Below, in pieces: positions 8,447 through 17,543 of a DNA stretch of 64,000 bases (position 1 is its first letter; every line of letters begins with the position of its first letter). Origin of the DNA: Antrihabitans cavernicola (GTDB taxonomy: Bacteria; Actinomycetota; Actinomycetes; Mycobacteriales; Mycobacteriaceae); contig NZ_VLNY01000011.1 in assembly GCF_008297975.1 (NCBI RefSeq), positions 91,186-155,185 of the forward strand, written 5' to 3'. The position numbers were made by a program, and so were the translations under genes. The notes beneath the pieces were generated by a model. The model made no database searches and was not told where the DNA came from. It saw nothing but the letters and a program-made list of their open reading frames with translations.

Positions 8447-10738
8447 ATGACAGCCACCGACGACGCCGAGGACGATTCCGAGAGCACGAGCCTTTCGCAG
8501 TGGCTGGCCTCGCGATCGGATGGTGAACTGCTCGAGCTGCTGCGCCTGCGCCCCGATCTGACCATTCCGCTACCCGCAACGATGGACGTTCTCGCAGGCC
8601 GCGCCGAACAGCGGGCGTCGGTCATGCGCGCCGCGGACGAACTCAACACCCTCGCCCTCGCGGTCATCGAAGCCCTCGCGCTCAGTGGCGCGCACACCGA
8701 CGCGGTGCGACGCGACGAGATTGCCGACATGCTGCGCGGCCGCGCGCCCGCCAAGGCCGTGACCGCGGCATTCGAACAACTTCGGGCGCGCGCTCTGATC
8801 TGGGGCAACAAACGGCTGCGACTACTTCCGACGGCTGTCGATGTGGTGCCGTGGCCGGTCGGACGCTCACTGGAGCCCGTCGAGCCGATGTCCGAGGAGC
8901 AGATCGACGCCGGCCTGGCGATGATCACGCCTGCCGAACAGTCGCTGATCGAGCGCCTCGCCCATACTTCGCCGATCGGACGCACGCGCGACGCCGCGCC
9001 GGGAACCCCCGCCGATCGCCCCGTCCAACGCCTGCTGGCCGCCGGGCTGTTGATCTGGGTCGACGAGCAGACAGTCGAGCTACCGCATCAGGTCGGACAG
9101 CTGCTGCGCGGCGAGCCCGTCGCAGATCCGGCGATACTGTCGTCGCCCGAGGTCAAAGGCGTCAAGCACAAGCTGGCCGAGGTCAACGGTGCCGCGGCAG
9201 GCGAGGCACTGGAACTGCTCCGCCATTGCGGCGGCATCCTCGAGGCGCTGGGCGACTCGCCTGCCCCTGCATTGCGTGCGGGCGGCATGGGTGTTCGCGA
9301 GCTGCGACGCGTCGGGAAGCGGCTCGGCATCGACGAACCGCGGGTCAGCTTGCTTGTCGAACTCCTCGCCGCGGCCGGGCTCCTTGTCAGCGGACGTCCA
9401 GACCCGTCACCGCCGACGGACGCGGTGGAGGACTACTGGGCCCCGACGACGGTCGCAGACGCCTGGCTCGATGCACCGCCGTCCCGCCGCTGGGCGGTCC
9501 TGGCCGGTGCGTGGATCGACCTGGCGCGTAGGCCGTCGCTCATCGGGTTGCGCGACGCGAACGACAAGCCCATCGCCGCGTTGTCCGACGAAGTCCGCAG
9601 TGCTGTCGCCCCGCGCGACCGGCGTCTGGTGCTGTCCGTGATCGCGGAATTGGGCACGGGTGAGTCCACGGATGCGTCGACGATCTCGCGCGCGCTGGCC
9701 TGGCGACGGCCGCGTTGGGCCCATCGTTTCAATCACGGAGCCGTGCAGCACACGCTGTCCGAGGCCGAGTCGATCGGCGTGATCGGTCGCGGTGCGCTCA
9801 GCTCGCCAGGTCGAGCCCTGCTGCACGGCGGCGACGCCGAAGCCGAGATGGACTCGGCGCTACCGCCACCCGTCGACTACGTGTTGGTGCAGGCAGACCT
9901 CACGGTGATCGCACCCGGACCGTTGACACCGGAGCTGCTGAGCAAGATCGTGCGAGTCGCCGATGTCGAATCCGCCGGTGGCGCAACGGTGTATCGGATC
10001 AGCGAGACCAGCGTGCGACGCGCGCTGGACTCCGGGCTCACCGCCTCGGAACTCCACTCGTTGTTCGAGATCCACTCGCGCACGTCGATCCCGCAGTCGT
10101 TGACGTATTTGATCGACGACGTGTCCCGCCGTCACGGTCAGCTGCGTGCCGGGGTCGCCGAGTCGTTCATCCGTTGCGACGACCCCGCTCTGCTTGCGCA
10201 GGTGCTGGCGTCGCCGGTCGCGGAGAAGCTCGCGCTGCGCTCGCTCGCGCCGACGGTGGCCATCTCCCAGGCGACGTTGCACGACGTCCTCAACGAGCTG
10301 CGCGCTGCCGGCTTCGCGCCTGCGGGTGAGGACTCGTCGGGAACCATCGTGGAACTGCGGCAGCGCGGCGCACGCATCGCTGCACGGCGTATCCGTCCGC
10401 AGCTACGAGTGCCCGCGATGCCCAGCGACGAGCAGCTCGTGAGCCTGATCGGCGAACTACGGGCCGGCGAGCGGGCAGCTCGGGCCAACCGCGGGGCGCC
10501 GGTGCGTTACAACGGCTCGCGCGCCACCGGTGCGGCCACGATTGCACTGCTGCAACTGGCGGTGCGCGTGCGGCGCAGCGTGAGCATCGGTTATGTCGAT
10601 GCCGCGGGTACGGCCACCGAGCGGATCGTGGAGCCGATCCGCGTCGGCGGCGGTCAGCTGGAGGCTCTAGACCCCGCAACAGGTGCGATCCGCAACTTCA
10701 CGCTGCATCGGATAGCAGCGGTCGCGCTGGTCGAGTAG
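8447..10738 (+). CDS. Helicase-associated (XPB/Ssl2-like) protein, Rv0862c family
   Basis: A 763-residue protein of the actinobacterial family annotated as helicase C-terminal or XPB/Ssl2-like domain protein. I start it at the ATG giving MTATDDAEDD; an earlier ATG at 8321 would overlap the divergent gene. The N-terminal LSQWLASRSDGELLELLRLRPDL and LAGRAEQRASVMRAADELN segments suggest winged-helix DNA-binding modules. The C-terminal region, from about residue 510 (PPPVDYVLVQADLTVIAPGPL), matches the XPB/Ssl2-like helical domain, and the last 70 residues resemble a WYL-like fold (VSIGYVDAAGTATERIVEP). There is no Walker motif, so it is not itself a helicase. In M. tuberculosis it adjoins the XPB gene; here XPB lies 4.2 kb away. 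Confidence 0.88.
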   Translation: MTATDDAEDDSESTSLSQWLASRSDGELLELLRLRPDLTIPLPATMDVLAGRAEQRASVMRAADELNTLALAVIEALALSGAHTDAVRRDEIADMLRGRAPAKAVTAAFEQLRARALIWGNKRLRLLPTAVDVVPWPVGRSLEPVEPMSEEQIDAGLAMITPAEQSLIERLAHTSPIGRTRDAAPGTPADRPVQRLLAAGLLIWVDEQTVELPHQVGQLLRGEPVADPAILSSPEVKGVKHKLAEVNGAAAGEALELLRHCGGILEALGDSPAPALRAGGMGVRELRRVGKRLGIDEPRVSLLVELLAAAGLLVSGRPDPSPPTDAVEDYWAPTTVADAWLDAPPSRRWAVLAGAWIDLARRPSLIGLRDANDKPIAALSDEVRSAVAPRDRRLVLSVIAELGTGESTDASTISRALAWRRPRWAHRFNHGAVQHTLSEAESIGVIGRGALSSPGRALLHGGDAEAEMDSALPPPVDYVLVQADLTVIAPGPLTPELLSKIVRVADVESAGGATVYRISETSVRRALDSGLTASELHSLFEIHSRTSIPQSLTYLIDDVSRRHGQLRAGVAESFIRCDDPALLAQVLASPVAEKLALRSLAPTVAISQATLHDVLNELRAAGFAPAGEDSSGTIVELRQRGARIAARRIRPQLRVPAMPSDEQLVSLIGELRAGERAARANRGAPVRYNGSRATGAATIALLQLAVRVRRSVSIGYVDAAGTATERIVEPIRVGGGQLEALDPATGAIRNFTLHRIAAVALVE

Positions 10739-10741
10739 GAC

Positions 10742-11320
10742 TCACCATTCGCTGCGAACAGCCCGCTCCGACACCGGAACCGCGGTGGACGTACCGACCG
10801 TGAACTGGTTCTCCGGGCGAGGCAGCCCGTAGTGTCCACGCAGTGTGGTCTCGGTGTACTCGGTACGCGGCAAGCCACGCTCCTGCAGGATCGGAACGAC
10901 GCTGTCCACGAACTTCTTCAGCCCGGACGGCAGCGCAGGCATGATGTTGAAGCCGTCGGCCGCACCGTTGTGGAACCAGTACTCGATGGTGTCCGCCACC
11001 TGCACCGGCGTGCCGGCGAAGGTGCGATGTCCACGACCCCCACCCAGGCGCCCGATCAACTGGCGCACGGTGAGCTTCTCGCGGCGGGCAAGCTCGACGA
11101 TCAGGGTGTAGCGGCTCTTCGCGCCTTCGATCTCGTGCTCGGACGATCCGGCCTACACGAGCAGCGGGTAGCCCTGCGGCGATCGCGGAACGTTCAGCGG
11201 GCCTGCGACTTTGAAGTATTCGCACTCGTGCTCGATGGCGTGCACCTTGCTGGAATCGCCGTGGATCGCTGCGTCCTTGTCGGCGACGATCGCGTCGTCT
11301 TCCCAGGGGGAAGCGGTAAA
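10742..11320 (-). pseudogene. LLM-class (NtaA/DszA-like) flavin monooxygenase remnant
   Basis: Only the C-terminal third of an NtaA/SnaA/DszA-type FMNH2-dependent monooxygenase remains. The upstream part encodes WEDDAIVADKDAAIHGD, then AGPLNVPRSPQGYPLLV, and is cut by a TAG at 11153-11155 where homologues have Gln in PLLVQAGSSE. The same frame then continues AGSSEHEIEGAKSRYTL to the natural end. CAG to TAG is one base change. The roughly 220 N-terminal residues are absent: sequence upstream of 11320 does not match the family. The remnant directly abuts the end of the helicase-associated gene. Confidence 0.88.
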
Positions 11321-11416
11321 GCACAATGGGCGGCTTAACGAACACGTCCTAGTTGGACCGCCTGGCCAGCGAAGACAGGTGACCGGATGGATCGATATGA
11401 GCGCGGTCATGCCGGT

Positions 11417-12073
11417 TCAGATGTGTTTGCTTGTCGTGGTGGGCAGCGGAGCACCGACCAATGTTTCCAACCCATGAACGAGCTGATCGGTTGGCAGAAG
11501 CGGGTCAACGACGCGTTGCAGGGAAATGCCCAGGATCAGCCCGAGCAGCAGCACGGCGGTGCCATCCCAGTCGGCGTCGGTTTTGAACGCGCCCTGCTCG
11601 GCCGCTACGCGCACAGACGCGGCGAGCTGGGCACGCATGCGCGCATAGCGTTGTGATAGCAGGGGTCGTAGCTCGTCCCGCGTGGCCATGACAACGGACA
11701 ATTCGAGTTCGAATCGGGCCCACTGCCGGTCCCCGATAGTGCGCTGCACCCAATCGCGCAGGATCACCATCCACGCCTGGACGGACGGGCCGGCTTCGGC
11801 CAGCACTCCGAGCACGCGCAGAGTCTCGCGCTGGTAGAGCTCTTCAATGGCAGCGCTCGCCAGTTCGGGTTTCCCGCCGAAATTGGAGTACACCGCGCCT
11901 GTCGAGTAACCGGCCGCGTCCGCGATCTGCTCGAGTGAGCAGGCGTTGTAGCCGTGCTCGAGGAACATCGAAACCGCAGCATCCAGGACGCGGCGATGGG
12001 TGCGCTCCTTGCTTTCAGCGCGGGAAACACGGGCCACGGCAAACATCGTAGCCTTGCGCGAAATGGCACCCAT
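11417..12073 (-). CDS. TetR family transcriptional regulator
   Basis: A 218-residue regulator (209 if it starts at the second ATG, 12046). Residues 15-65 carry a TetR helix-turn-helix: RTHRRVLDAAVSMFLEHGYNACSLEQIADAAGYSTGAVYSNFGGK. The C-terminal ligand-binding half is typical in length. The gene is divergent from the Baeyer-Villiger monooxygenase and the two starts are only about 50-75 bases apart, with a palindrome between them, so it most likely represses the BVMO-SDR pair and itself. The inducer is probably a substrate or product of those enzymes (inference). Confidence 0.88.
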   Translation of the reverse strand: MGAISRKATMFAVARVSRAESKERTHRRVLDAAVSMFLEHGYNACSLEQIADAAGYSTGAVYSNFGGKPELASAAIEELYQRETLRVLGVLAEAGPSVQAWMVILRDWVQRTIGDRQWARFELELSVVMATRDELRPLLSQRYARMRAQLAASVRVAAEQGAFKTDADWDGTAVLLLGLILGISLQRVVDPLLPTDQLVHGLETLVGAPLPTTTSKHI

Positions 12074-12082
12074 CTGAATAAT

Positions 12083-12102
12083 CCAATTATCGTAATTCTT
12101 GG
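12083..12102. promoter_or_regulatory. Candidate TetR operator between the regulator and the BVMO
   Basis: AATTA-TCG-TAATT at 12085-12097 is a dyad with outer CCAA and TTGG halves, placed between the divergent starts at 12073 (or 12046) and 12121. The AT-rich patch stands out in high-GC DNA. Position and symmetry suggest the binding site of the adjacent TetR protein. Confidence 0.45.
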
Positions 12103-12120
12103 ACTATCTAAAGGGGCCCC

Positions 12121-13653
12121 GTGACGCCACGCACACAGGATCGGATTGCGGACAGTGGAGAGCGGGTCTATCACACGGTCGTGATCGGTGCGGGACTCGC
12201 CGGGCTGGCTGCGGCGTACAAGCTCGACCGGGCCGGGTTCACCGACTTCGTTGTGCTGGAGAAGGCCGATCGGGTCGGGGGCACCTGGCGCGACAACACT
12301 TATCCCGGTTGTGGCGTTGACATCCCGTCGCCGGTGTACTCGTTCTCGTTCAATCCGAATCCGGACTGGGCGCACAATTTCGCGAGCCAGCCCGAGATTT
12401 TGGCTTACATCGAGCAGACGGTCGCCGAATTCGGCCTCGACCGCTACGTCAGCTTCGGTACCGAAGCCATCGAGGCGACCTGGTCCGATGAGCGGCGCCG
12501 GTGGCTACTGAACACCACGCAGGGCCGCTACGTTGCCCAGTTTCTGATCGGCGCTGCGGGTCCGATCACTGAACCGCGGCTTCCCGAGGTCGAGGGTTTG
12601 GACCGGTTTACCGGAGAAGTGTTCCACTCCGCTCGGTGGAACCACGACTACGACCTGACCGGCAAGCGGGTCGCGGTCATCGGCACCGGCGCTTCCGCCG
12701 TGCAATTCATTCCCGAAATTGCACCCCACGTGGCGCAACTGCATGTGCTGCAGCGCACCGCATCCTGGGTGGTACCCCGCCTGGACATCCCGTTCCCGAC
12801 GCCCGCACGGGCGCTGTTTCGGTGGATGCCTGGAACCCAACGTGCCGTCCGGTTCGGTCTCGATAGCATCCTGCGCAGCCTCAGCGCGGCGATGCAACAC
12901 GAGCGTGCCGCACGACTGCTGAACCCGATCGGTCTGGCACACCTGTATGCCCAAGTGCGCGACCCTGAACTGCGCGCCGCGTTGACGCCGCTGTTCACCA
13001 TGGGATGCAAGCGGCTACTGCTGTCCAACACGTACCTGCCCGCGTTAGCTCGGGACAACGTCGAACTCATCCCGCACGCCTTGACCCGCATCACAGAGCG
13101 AGGTGTGGTGGCCGCAGACGGCAGTGAGCGTGTGGTCGACGCCATCATCTTCGGTACCGGATTCGACGTCAGCCATCCGCCGATCGCCGGACGCGTTCGC
13201 GGGGCCGACGGCCGACTGCTGTCTGAGCGCTGGGCTAAAAGTCCCGAGGCTTATTTGGCCACCACCGCCCCGGGCGTGCCGAACCTCTTCATCCTGCTCG
13301 GCCCCAACATTCTGGTGTACAACTCGTTCCTCGACCTGGCCGAGCGTCAACTCGACTACATCGTCGACGCGCTCACCACCGCTCTCGAGCGTGGCATCGA
13401 GACGATCGAGATCCCAGAGGCCGTGACACGCGCCTTCAACGACAAGGTCCAGCACGCGCTCAGTCGCACCGTCTTCAACAACGGTGGCTGCGCCAGCTAC
13501 TACCTCGACGAGAACGGCCGCAACTTCGCGGCGTGGCCGTGGTCGACGACCCGGTTACGCAAGACATTGTCCCGCTTCGACATCGAGAACTACACCCAGA
13601 CGCAGAGTGCAGCGGAACCCGCCGGGCACGCCCACGACCTCGCCACCCGATAA
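12121..13653 (+). CDS. Flavin-containing Baeyer-Villiger monooxygenase, type I
   Basis: A 510-residue FAD/NADPH enzyme starting at GTG. The first Rossmann motif GAGLAG is at residues 23-28 and the second GTGASA at 188-193. Between them lies the type I Baeyer-Villiger fingerprint FxGxxxHxxxW as FTGEVFHSARW (163-173). GGTWRDNTYPGCGVDIPS is the usual FAD-side motif. These enzymes insert oxygen next to a ketone to give an ester or lactone. It is followed after 24 bases by an SDR that could oxidise an alcohol to the ketone substrate, so the pair may form an alcohol-ketone-ester route. The substrate is unknown. A TetR gene is divergent upstream. Confidence 0.92.
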   Translation: MTPRTQDRIADSGERVYHTVVIGAGLAGLAAAYKLDRAGFTDFVVLEKADRVGGTWRDNTYPGCGVDIPSPVYSFSFNPNPDWAHNFASQPEILAYIEQTVAEFGLDRYVSFGTEAIEATWSDERRRWLLNTTQGRYVAQFLIGAAGPITEPRLPEVEGLDRFTGEVFHSARWNHDYDLTGKRVAVIGTGASAVQFIPEIAPHVAQLHVLQRTASWVVPRLDIPFPTPARALFRWMPGTQRAVRFGLDSILRSLSAAMQHERAARLLNPIGLAHLYAQVRDPELRAALTPLFTMGCKRLLLSNTYLPALARDNVELIPHALTRITERGVVAADGSERVVDAIIFGTGFDVSHPPIAGRVRGADGRLLSERWAKSPEAYLATTAPGVPNLFILLGPNILVYNSFLDLAERQLDYIVDALTTALERGIETIEIPEAVTRAFNDKVQHALSRTVFNNGGCASYYLDENGRNFAAWPWSTTRLRKTLSRFDIENYTQTQSAAEPAGHAHDLATR

Positions 13654-13677
13654 CAAACCGAACCGGAGATCCAACAA

Positions 13678-14532
13678 GTGACCAATTCATCACTGCAGGG
13701 CCGAGTCGTGCTGATCACCGGTGCCGCCCGCGGTATCGGTCTCGCCACCGCCGAAGCATTCGCCGCCTCCGGCGCAACGGTCGCGATCGGCGACATCGAT
13801 GGCGACCTAGCAAGCCGCAGCGCCGCCGCACTGGCTGCGCGTACCGATGCGACGGTGGTCGGTGTGCGGGTCGATGTCACCGACCGCGAATCATTTGCCG
13901 GGTTCTTCGCCGAAGCCGAGACACTGGTGGGGGCGGCCGACATCCTGATCAACAATGCCGGCATCATGCCCACGGGGTACTTCGTCGATGAATCTCCCGG
14001 ACTCACCGATCGGCAGATCGACATCAATGTCCGCGGGGTGACGAACGGATCCCGCCTGGCTGCAACCCGGTTTCTCGAACGCGGGACAGGTCATATTGTC
14101 AACATTGCCTCGGTAGCGGCCATCACCGCCGAGGCAGGTCTTGCGACCTACTGCGGCACGAAGCATTTTGTTCTCGGATTCACCGAGGCGCTGCGCCGCG
14201 AACTGCACCCCCATGGTGTCGGTGTCACCGTTGTCCTTCCGGGTTTCATCAACACTGAACTGTCCGCAGGGACGGTCGTGCCGCGATGGGCCCACGCTCT
14301 GGCCTGCCGAGAACCAGAGGATGTAGCGGCGGGCATTGTGGCAGCAGTCCGCGCAGACTCCTCACGGGTGACCGTTCCCGCATCGCTCGGCCTTCTGATC
14401 AAGTCGATGGCACTGCTGCCAGAACGTGCCAGTCACGCCATACAACACGCGCTCAATTTCGACACGACAATGACCGGTGCGGATCCAGAGCAACGCGCGG
14501 CTTACCACCGCCGTATTACCGGAACACAATAG
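13678..14532 (+). CDS. Short-chain dehydrogenase/reductase
   Basis: A 284-residue classical SDR starting at GTG. The cofactor motif TGAARGIG is near residue 14, NNAG near 90, and the YCGTK active-site motif near 158. GDIDGD after beta-2 places an acid where NAD would bind, so NAD rather than NADP is likely. The C-terminal extension (residues 220-284) carries a hydrophobic helix and is longer than in minimal SDRs. Its place 24 bases after the BVMO suggests joint expression. It probably interconverts an alcohol and a ketone; the substrate is not known. Confidence 0.9.
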   Translation: MTNSSLQGRVVLITGAARGIGLATAEAFAASGATVAIGDIDGDLASRSAAALAARTDATVVGVRVDVTDRESFAGFFAEAETLVGAADILINNAGIMPTGYFVDESPGLTDRQIDINVRGVTNGSRLAATRFLERGTGHIVNIASVAAITAEAGLATYCGTKHFVLGFTEALRRELHPHGVGVTVVLPGFINTELSAGTVVPRWAHALACREPEDVAAGIVAAVRADSSRVTVPASLGLLIKSMALLPERASHAIQHALNFDTTMTGADPEQRAAYHRRITGTQ

Positions 14533-14983
14533 GCATCAGAGGGTCCTGTAGCAGACTGGCATTTTGCCCACAGGACGGACTCGATTTTCGCCGAACCCAA
14601 CACGCGCGATGACTACGGCACCATTCGCATACGCTTGCCGAGCTGTATCGCGTGTTCGCGGGTCGCGTCACCCCTTATTAGTGCTCGAACTCCATGCCTA
14701 AGTCTGGACGGCGCAAAGTTCCGATAGGTTCCTCAAGACCAAATCTGCAGGTCGGCTCTGGTTCGTGCCGACGATCCGGTGGCGGTGATCGCGGGCCACC
14801 ATGTGACCGAAGAACTCTGGCACGAACATCGTTCGAACTCCACCCCGGCCGGTCGGACGAGCAGTGTTGACCGCTGCAGTGAGGTGAGTCCCTGGACTCA
14901 AAAAACGCGCACGGGCGGCGAAGCCGCAACTCGTGGACAATGGACAGGCTGGGTACTTCCGGCACGCACCACGAGGAGGCTCT
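14533..14983. other. Intergenic region before XPB
   Basis: About 450 bases without a convincing gene. Short open frames exist on both strands (for example 14698-15018, minus) but none has a recognisable domain or good ribosome site, and they run into the XPB coding region. The segment at 14770-14870 may be a degraded coding remnant. The XPB promoter should lie in the right half. It also marks the right edge of the accessory block that separates XPB from its usual neighbour. Confidence 0.5.
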
Positions 14984-16642
14984 GTGACCGACGGACCATT
15001 GATCGTCCAGTCCGACAAGACGCTGCTGCTCGAGATCGATCACGATCTCGCCCAGGCGGCACGGCAGGCGATCGCGCCGTTCGCGGAGCTCGAACGTGCG
15101 CCGGAGCACGTGCACACCTATCGCGTCACCCCGCTCGCCCTGTGGAACGCCCGCGCGGCAGGCCACGATGCCGAGCAGGTGGTCGACGCCCTTGTCACCT
15201 ACTCCCGGTACGCGGTTCCGCAGCCGCTGCTGGTCGACATCGTCGACACCATGGCGCGCTACGGGCGGCTGCAGCTGGTGAAGAGCCCGGTGCACGGCCT
15301 CACCCTGGTCAGCCTGGACCGCGCCGTTCTCGAAGAGGTGCTCCGGCACAAGAAGATCGCACCGATGCTCGGCGCGCGCATCGACGACGACACCGTCCTG
15401 GTCCATCCCAGCGAACGCGGCCGCGTCAAGCAGATGCTGCTGAAGATCGGCTGGCCCGCCGAGGATCTCGCAGGCTACGTCGACGGCGAGGCACACCCGA
15501 TCGAGCTCGACTTCGGCCCCGACAACTGGGAGCTGCGCGATTACCAGGAGATGGCCGCCGACTCGTTCTGGGCGGGCGGATCCGGCGTGGTCGTACTCCC
15601 CTGCGGCGCGGGCAAGACCATGGTCGGTGCGGCGGCGATGGCGAAGGCGAAGGCAACCACGCTGATCCTGGTCACCAACACGGTCGCCGGTCGGCAATGG
15701 AAGCGCGAGCTGATCGCCCGTACCTCGCTGACCGAGGAAGAGATCGGCGAATACTCCGGTGAGCGCAAGGAGATTCGCCCCGTCACCATCGCGACGTATC
15801 AGGTGATCACCCGCCGCACCAAGGGCGAGTACAAGCATCTGGAGCTCTTCGACTCCCGCGACTGGGGCCTGGTCATCTACGACGAGGTGCATCTTCTGCC
15901 CGCGCCGGTCTTCCGGATGACAGCCGACCTGCAATCGCGTCGTCGGCTCGGCCTCACCGCCACTCTGGTGCGCGAGGACGGTCGCGAAGGCGACGTGTTC
16001 TCACTCATCGGACCCAAGCGCTACGACGCACCCTGGAAGGACATCGAGGCACAGGGCTGGATCGCCCCCGCAGATTGCGTCGAGGTCCGCGTCACGCTCA
16101 CCGATGCCGAGCGCATGTCCTACGCCGTCGCCGAACCGGAGGAGCGCTACAAGCTGTGCTCCACCGCACGAACCAAGGTGGCGGTGGTCAAATCGATTCT
16201 GGATCGGCACAAGGGTGCACCAGCGCTGGTGATCGGCGCCTACCTGGATCAGCTCGACCAACTCGGCGAGGCCTTGAACGCTCCGATCATTCAGGGTTCG
16301 ACCAAGACCAAGGAGCGCGAGTTGCTGTTCGACTCGTTCCGCAACGGCGAGATTCCGGTGTTGGTGGTCAGCAAGGTCGCGAACTTCTCGATCGACCTAC
16401 CGGAGGCATCGGTCGCCGTCCAGGTGTCCGGCACGTTCGGTTCCCGGCAGGAAGAGGCGCAGCGCCTCGGTCGGCTGCTGCGGCCGAAACACGATGGCGG
16501 ACAAGCACATTTCTATTCCGTCGTCGCCCGGGACACGCTCGACGCCGAGTACGCGGCACACCGTCAGCGCTTCCTTGCCGAGCAGGGCTACGCGTATCGG
16601 ATCACCGACGCCGACGACCTGCTGGGTCCGGCAATCGGCTAG
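14984..16642 (+). CDS. xpb: XPB-type DNA repair helicase
   Basis: A 552-residue superfamily 2 helicase of the bacterial XPB (ERCC3) type. The GTG start is chosen because GAGGAGGC lies five bases upstream and the protein begins as homologues do. Walker A is GCGAGKTM near residue 203, and Walker B is the variant DEVH in IYDEVHLLPAPVF. GLTATLVREDG supplies motif III, and QRLGRLLRPK near the end is motif VI. Bacterial XPB shows 3'-5' helicase activity and strand annealing in vitro in the mycobacterial enzyme; its repair role is still debated. Length agrees with M. tuberculosis Rv0861c (542 residues). Confidence 0.95.
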   Translation: MTDGPLIVQSDKTLLLEIDHDLAQAARQAIAPFAELERAPEHVHTYRVTPLALWNARAAGHDAEQVVDALVTYSRYAVPQPLLVDIVDTMARYGRLQLVKSPVHGLTLVSLDRAVLEEVLRHKKIAPMLGARIDDDTVLVHPSERGRVKQMLLKIGWPAEDLAGYVDGEAHPIELDFGPDNWELRDYQEMAADSFWAGGSGVVVLPCGAGKTMVGAAAMAKAKATTLILVTNTVAGRQWKRELIARTSLTEEEIGEYSGERKEIRPVTIATYQVITRRTKGEYKHLELFDSRDWGLVIYDEVHLLPAPVFRMTADLQSRRRLGLTATLVREDGREGDVFSLIGPKRYDAPWKDIEAQGWIAPADCVEVRVTLTDAERMSYAVAEPEERYKLCSTARTKVAVVKSILDRHKGAPALVIGAYLDQLDQLGEALNAPIIQGSTKTKERELLFDSFRNGEIPVLVVSKVANFSIDLPEASVAVQVSGTFGSRQEEAQRLGRLLRPKHDGGQAHFYSVVARDTLDAEYAAHRQRFLAEQGYAYRITDADDLLGPAIG

Positions 16643-17441
16643 GCGGCCATGATCTCGCGTGCCATCCACTGCGTTGCTGTGACGCCGGGAATCACCTCGT
16701 ACTCGTCGTAATGGGTGTGCACGCCTGATCGCAGATAGTGCTCGATGAGGCGCACGGTGTTGCCGACCCTGCCGAGCGGACACCACCCAGACCCGACGAC
16801 AGCTCGGGAAACATCGAACCCTTCGGCCGCAGCTGCACCTTCTCGATCGCATGCTGTATCGACCGCACGGGATGTCGGCTGGTGATCTGCGACGTCAGGT
16901 CGGACACGAGATTCAACACCGAGGTGGTCGGATCGGTGGAGCAGATGACATCGCCGGGTGCGCAGAACGTCGAAACGACGCCGCGCAACGAACCCCACGA
17001 CCCGCGCGGCCCCGAGATGCCCTCGCCACCGGCATCGGGGCCGACGATTTCGCCACGATTCCGATGCGGATCGGAGAACAGGCCGACGGCAACGATCCGC
17101 GCTGTGGTGTGACCGAACAGACTCGTCGCATGCCCCACGGTGTGGCACACGTCGCCGACGATCGCCGCACCTTGCGAGTAGCCAAGTAGGGCAACGGCTC
17201 CCGCCGTGTCGTCGAGGGTCTCCCACAGTGCCGTCCACAGGCGCGCCCGACCGATGGCGGCGCTGTCGTCGTAGCAGGTCGGCGCACCGTATTCGGCCGG
17301 GTACGGGATCCACCGAGCGGTCCACGAATCGTCGAGTCGATCCGTCACGTCGGCCAGCAGGCCGCGAACCCGGCTTCCATCGTCGTCCGGGCCGCACTCC
17401 CCGGTTCCGCCGACCACCAGGACCGTCTTGTTCGGCTCCAT
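16639..17441 (-). pseudogene. Cutinase/PE-PPE-type alpha/beta hydrolase with a frameshift
   Basis: The N-terminal two thirds read well from the ATG at 17441: VLVVGGTGECGP, then the nucleophile elbow GYSQGAA (catalytic Ser), and a CAPGDVIC motif holding the probable catalytic Asp. Near 16765-16800 the frame is lost: this frame runs on to 16692 as low-quality sequence, while the neighbouring frame gives RVGNTVRLIEHYLRSGVHTHY and a natural end at 16639, with the expected catalytic His. A one-base change in the G-rich run there would join the two. Intact relatives are serine esterases of mycolata, often secreted, but no signal peptide is seen here. The gene could be inactive or the break could be a sequencing error. 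Confidence 0.75.
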
Positions 17442-17543
17442 GACCTCACAACGAGAGAGCACCATGTGCCGTTCCTGATTTGTCGATATTTCAACGACAA
17501 AAACCTAAGTGGAGGAAACGTCTCCGTGTGCTAGGAATAGGAC

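Noticed and set aside
14821..14838. LexA-like CGAAC-ATC-GTTCG upstream of XPB
   Set aside because: Spacer is three bases rather than four and the site is 145 bases from the start; SOS control of XPB is not supported.
14678..15934. 418-residue open frame on the minus strand
   Set aside because: It lies opposite the XPB coding region and has no recognisable domain; it is a shadow of a high-GC gene.
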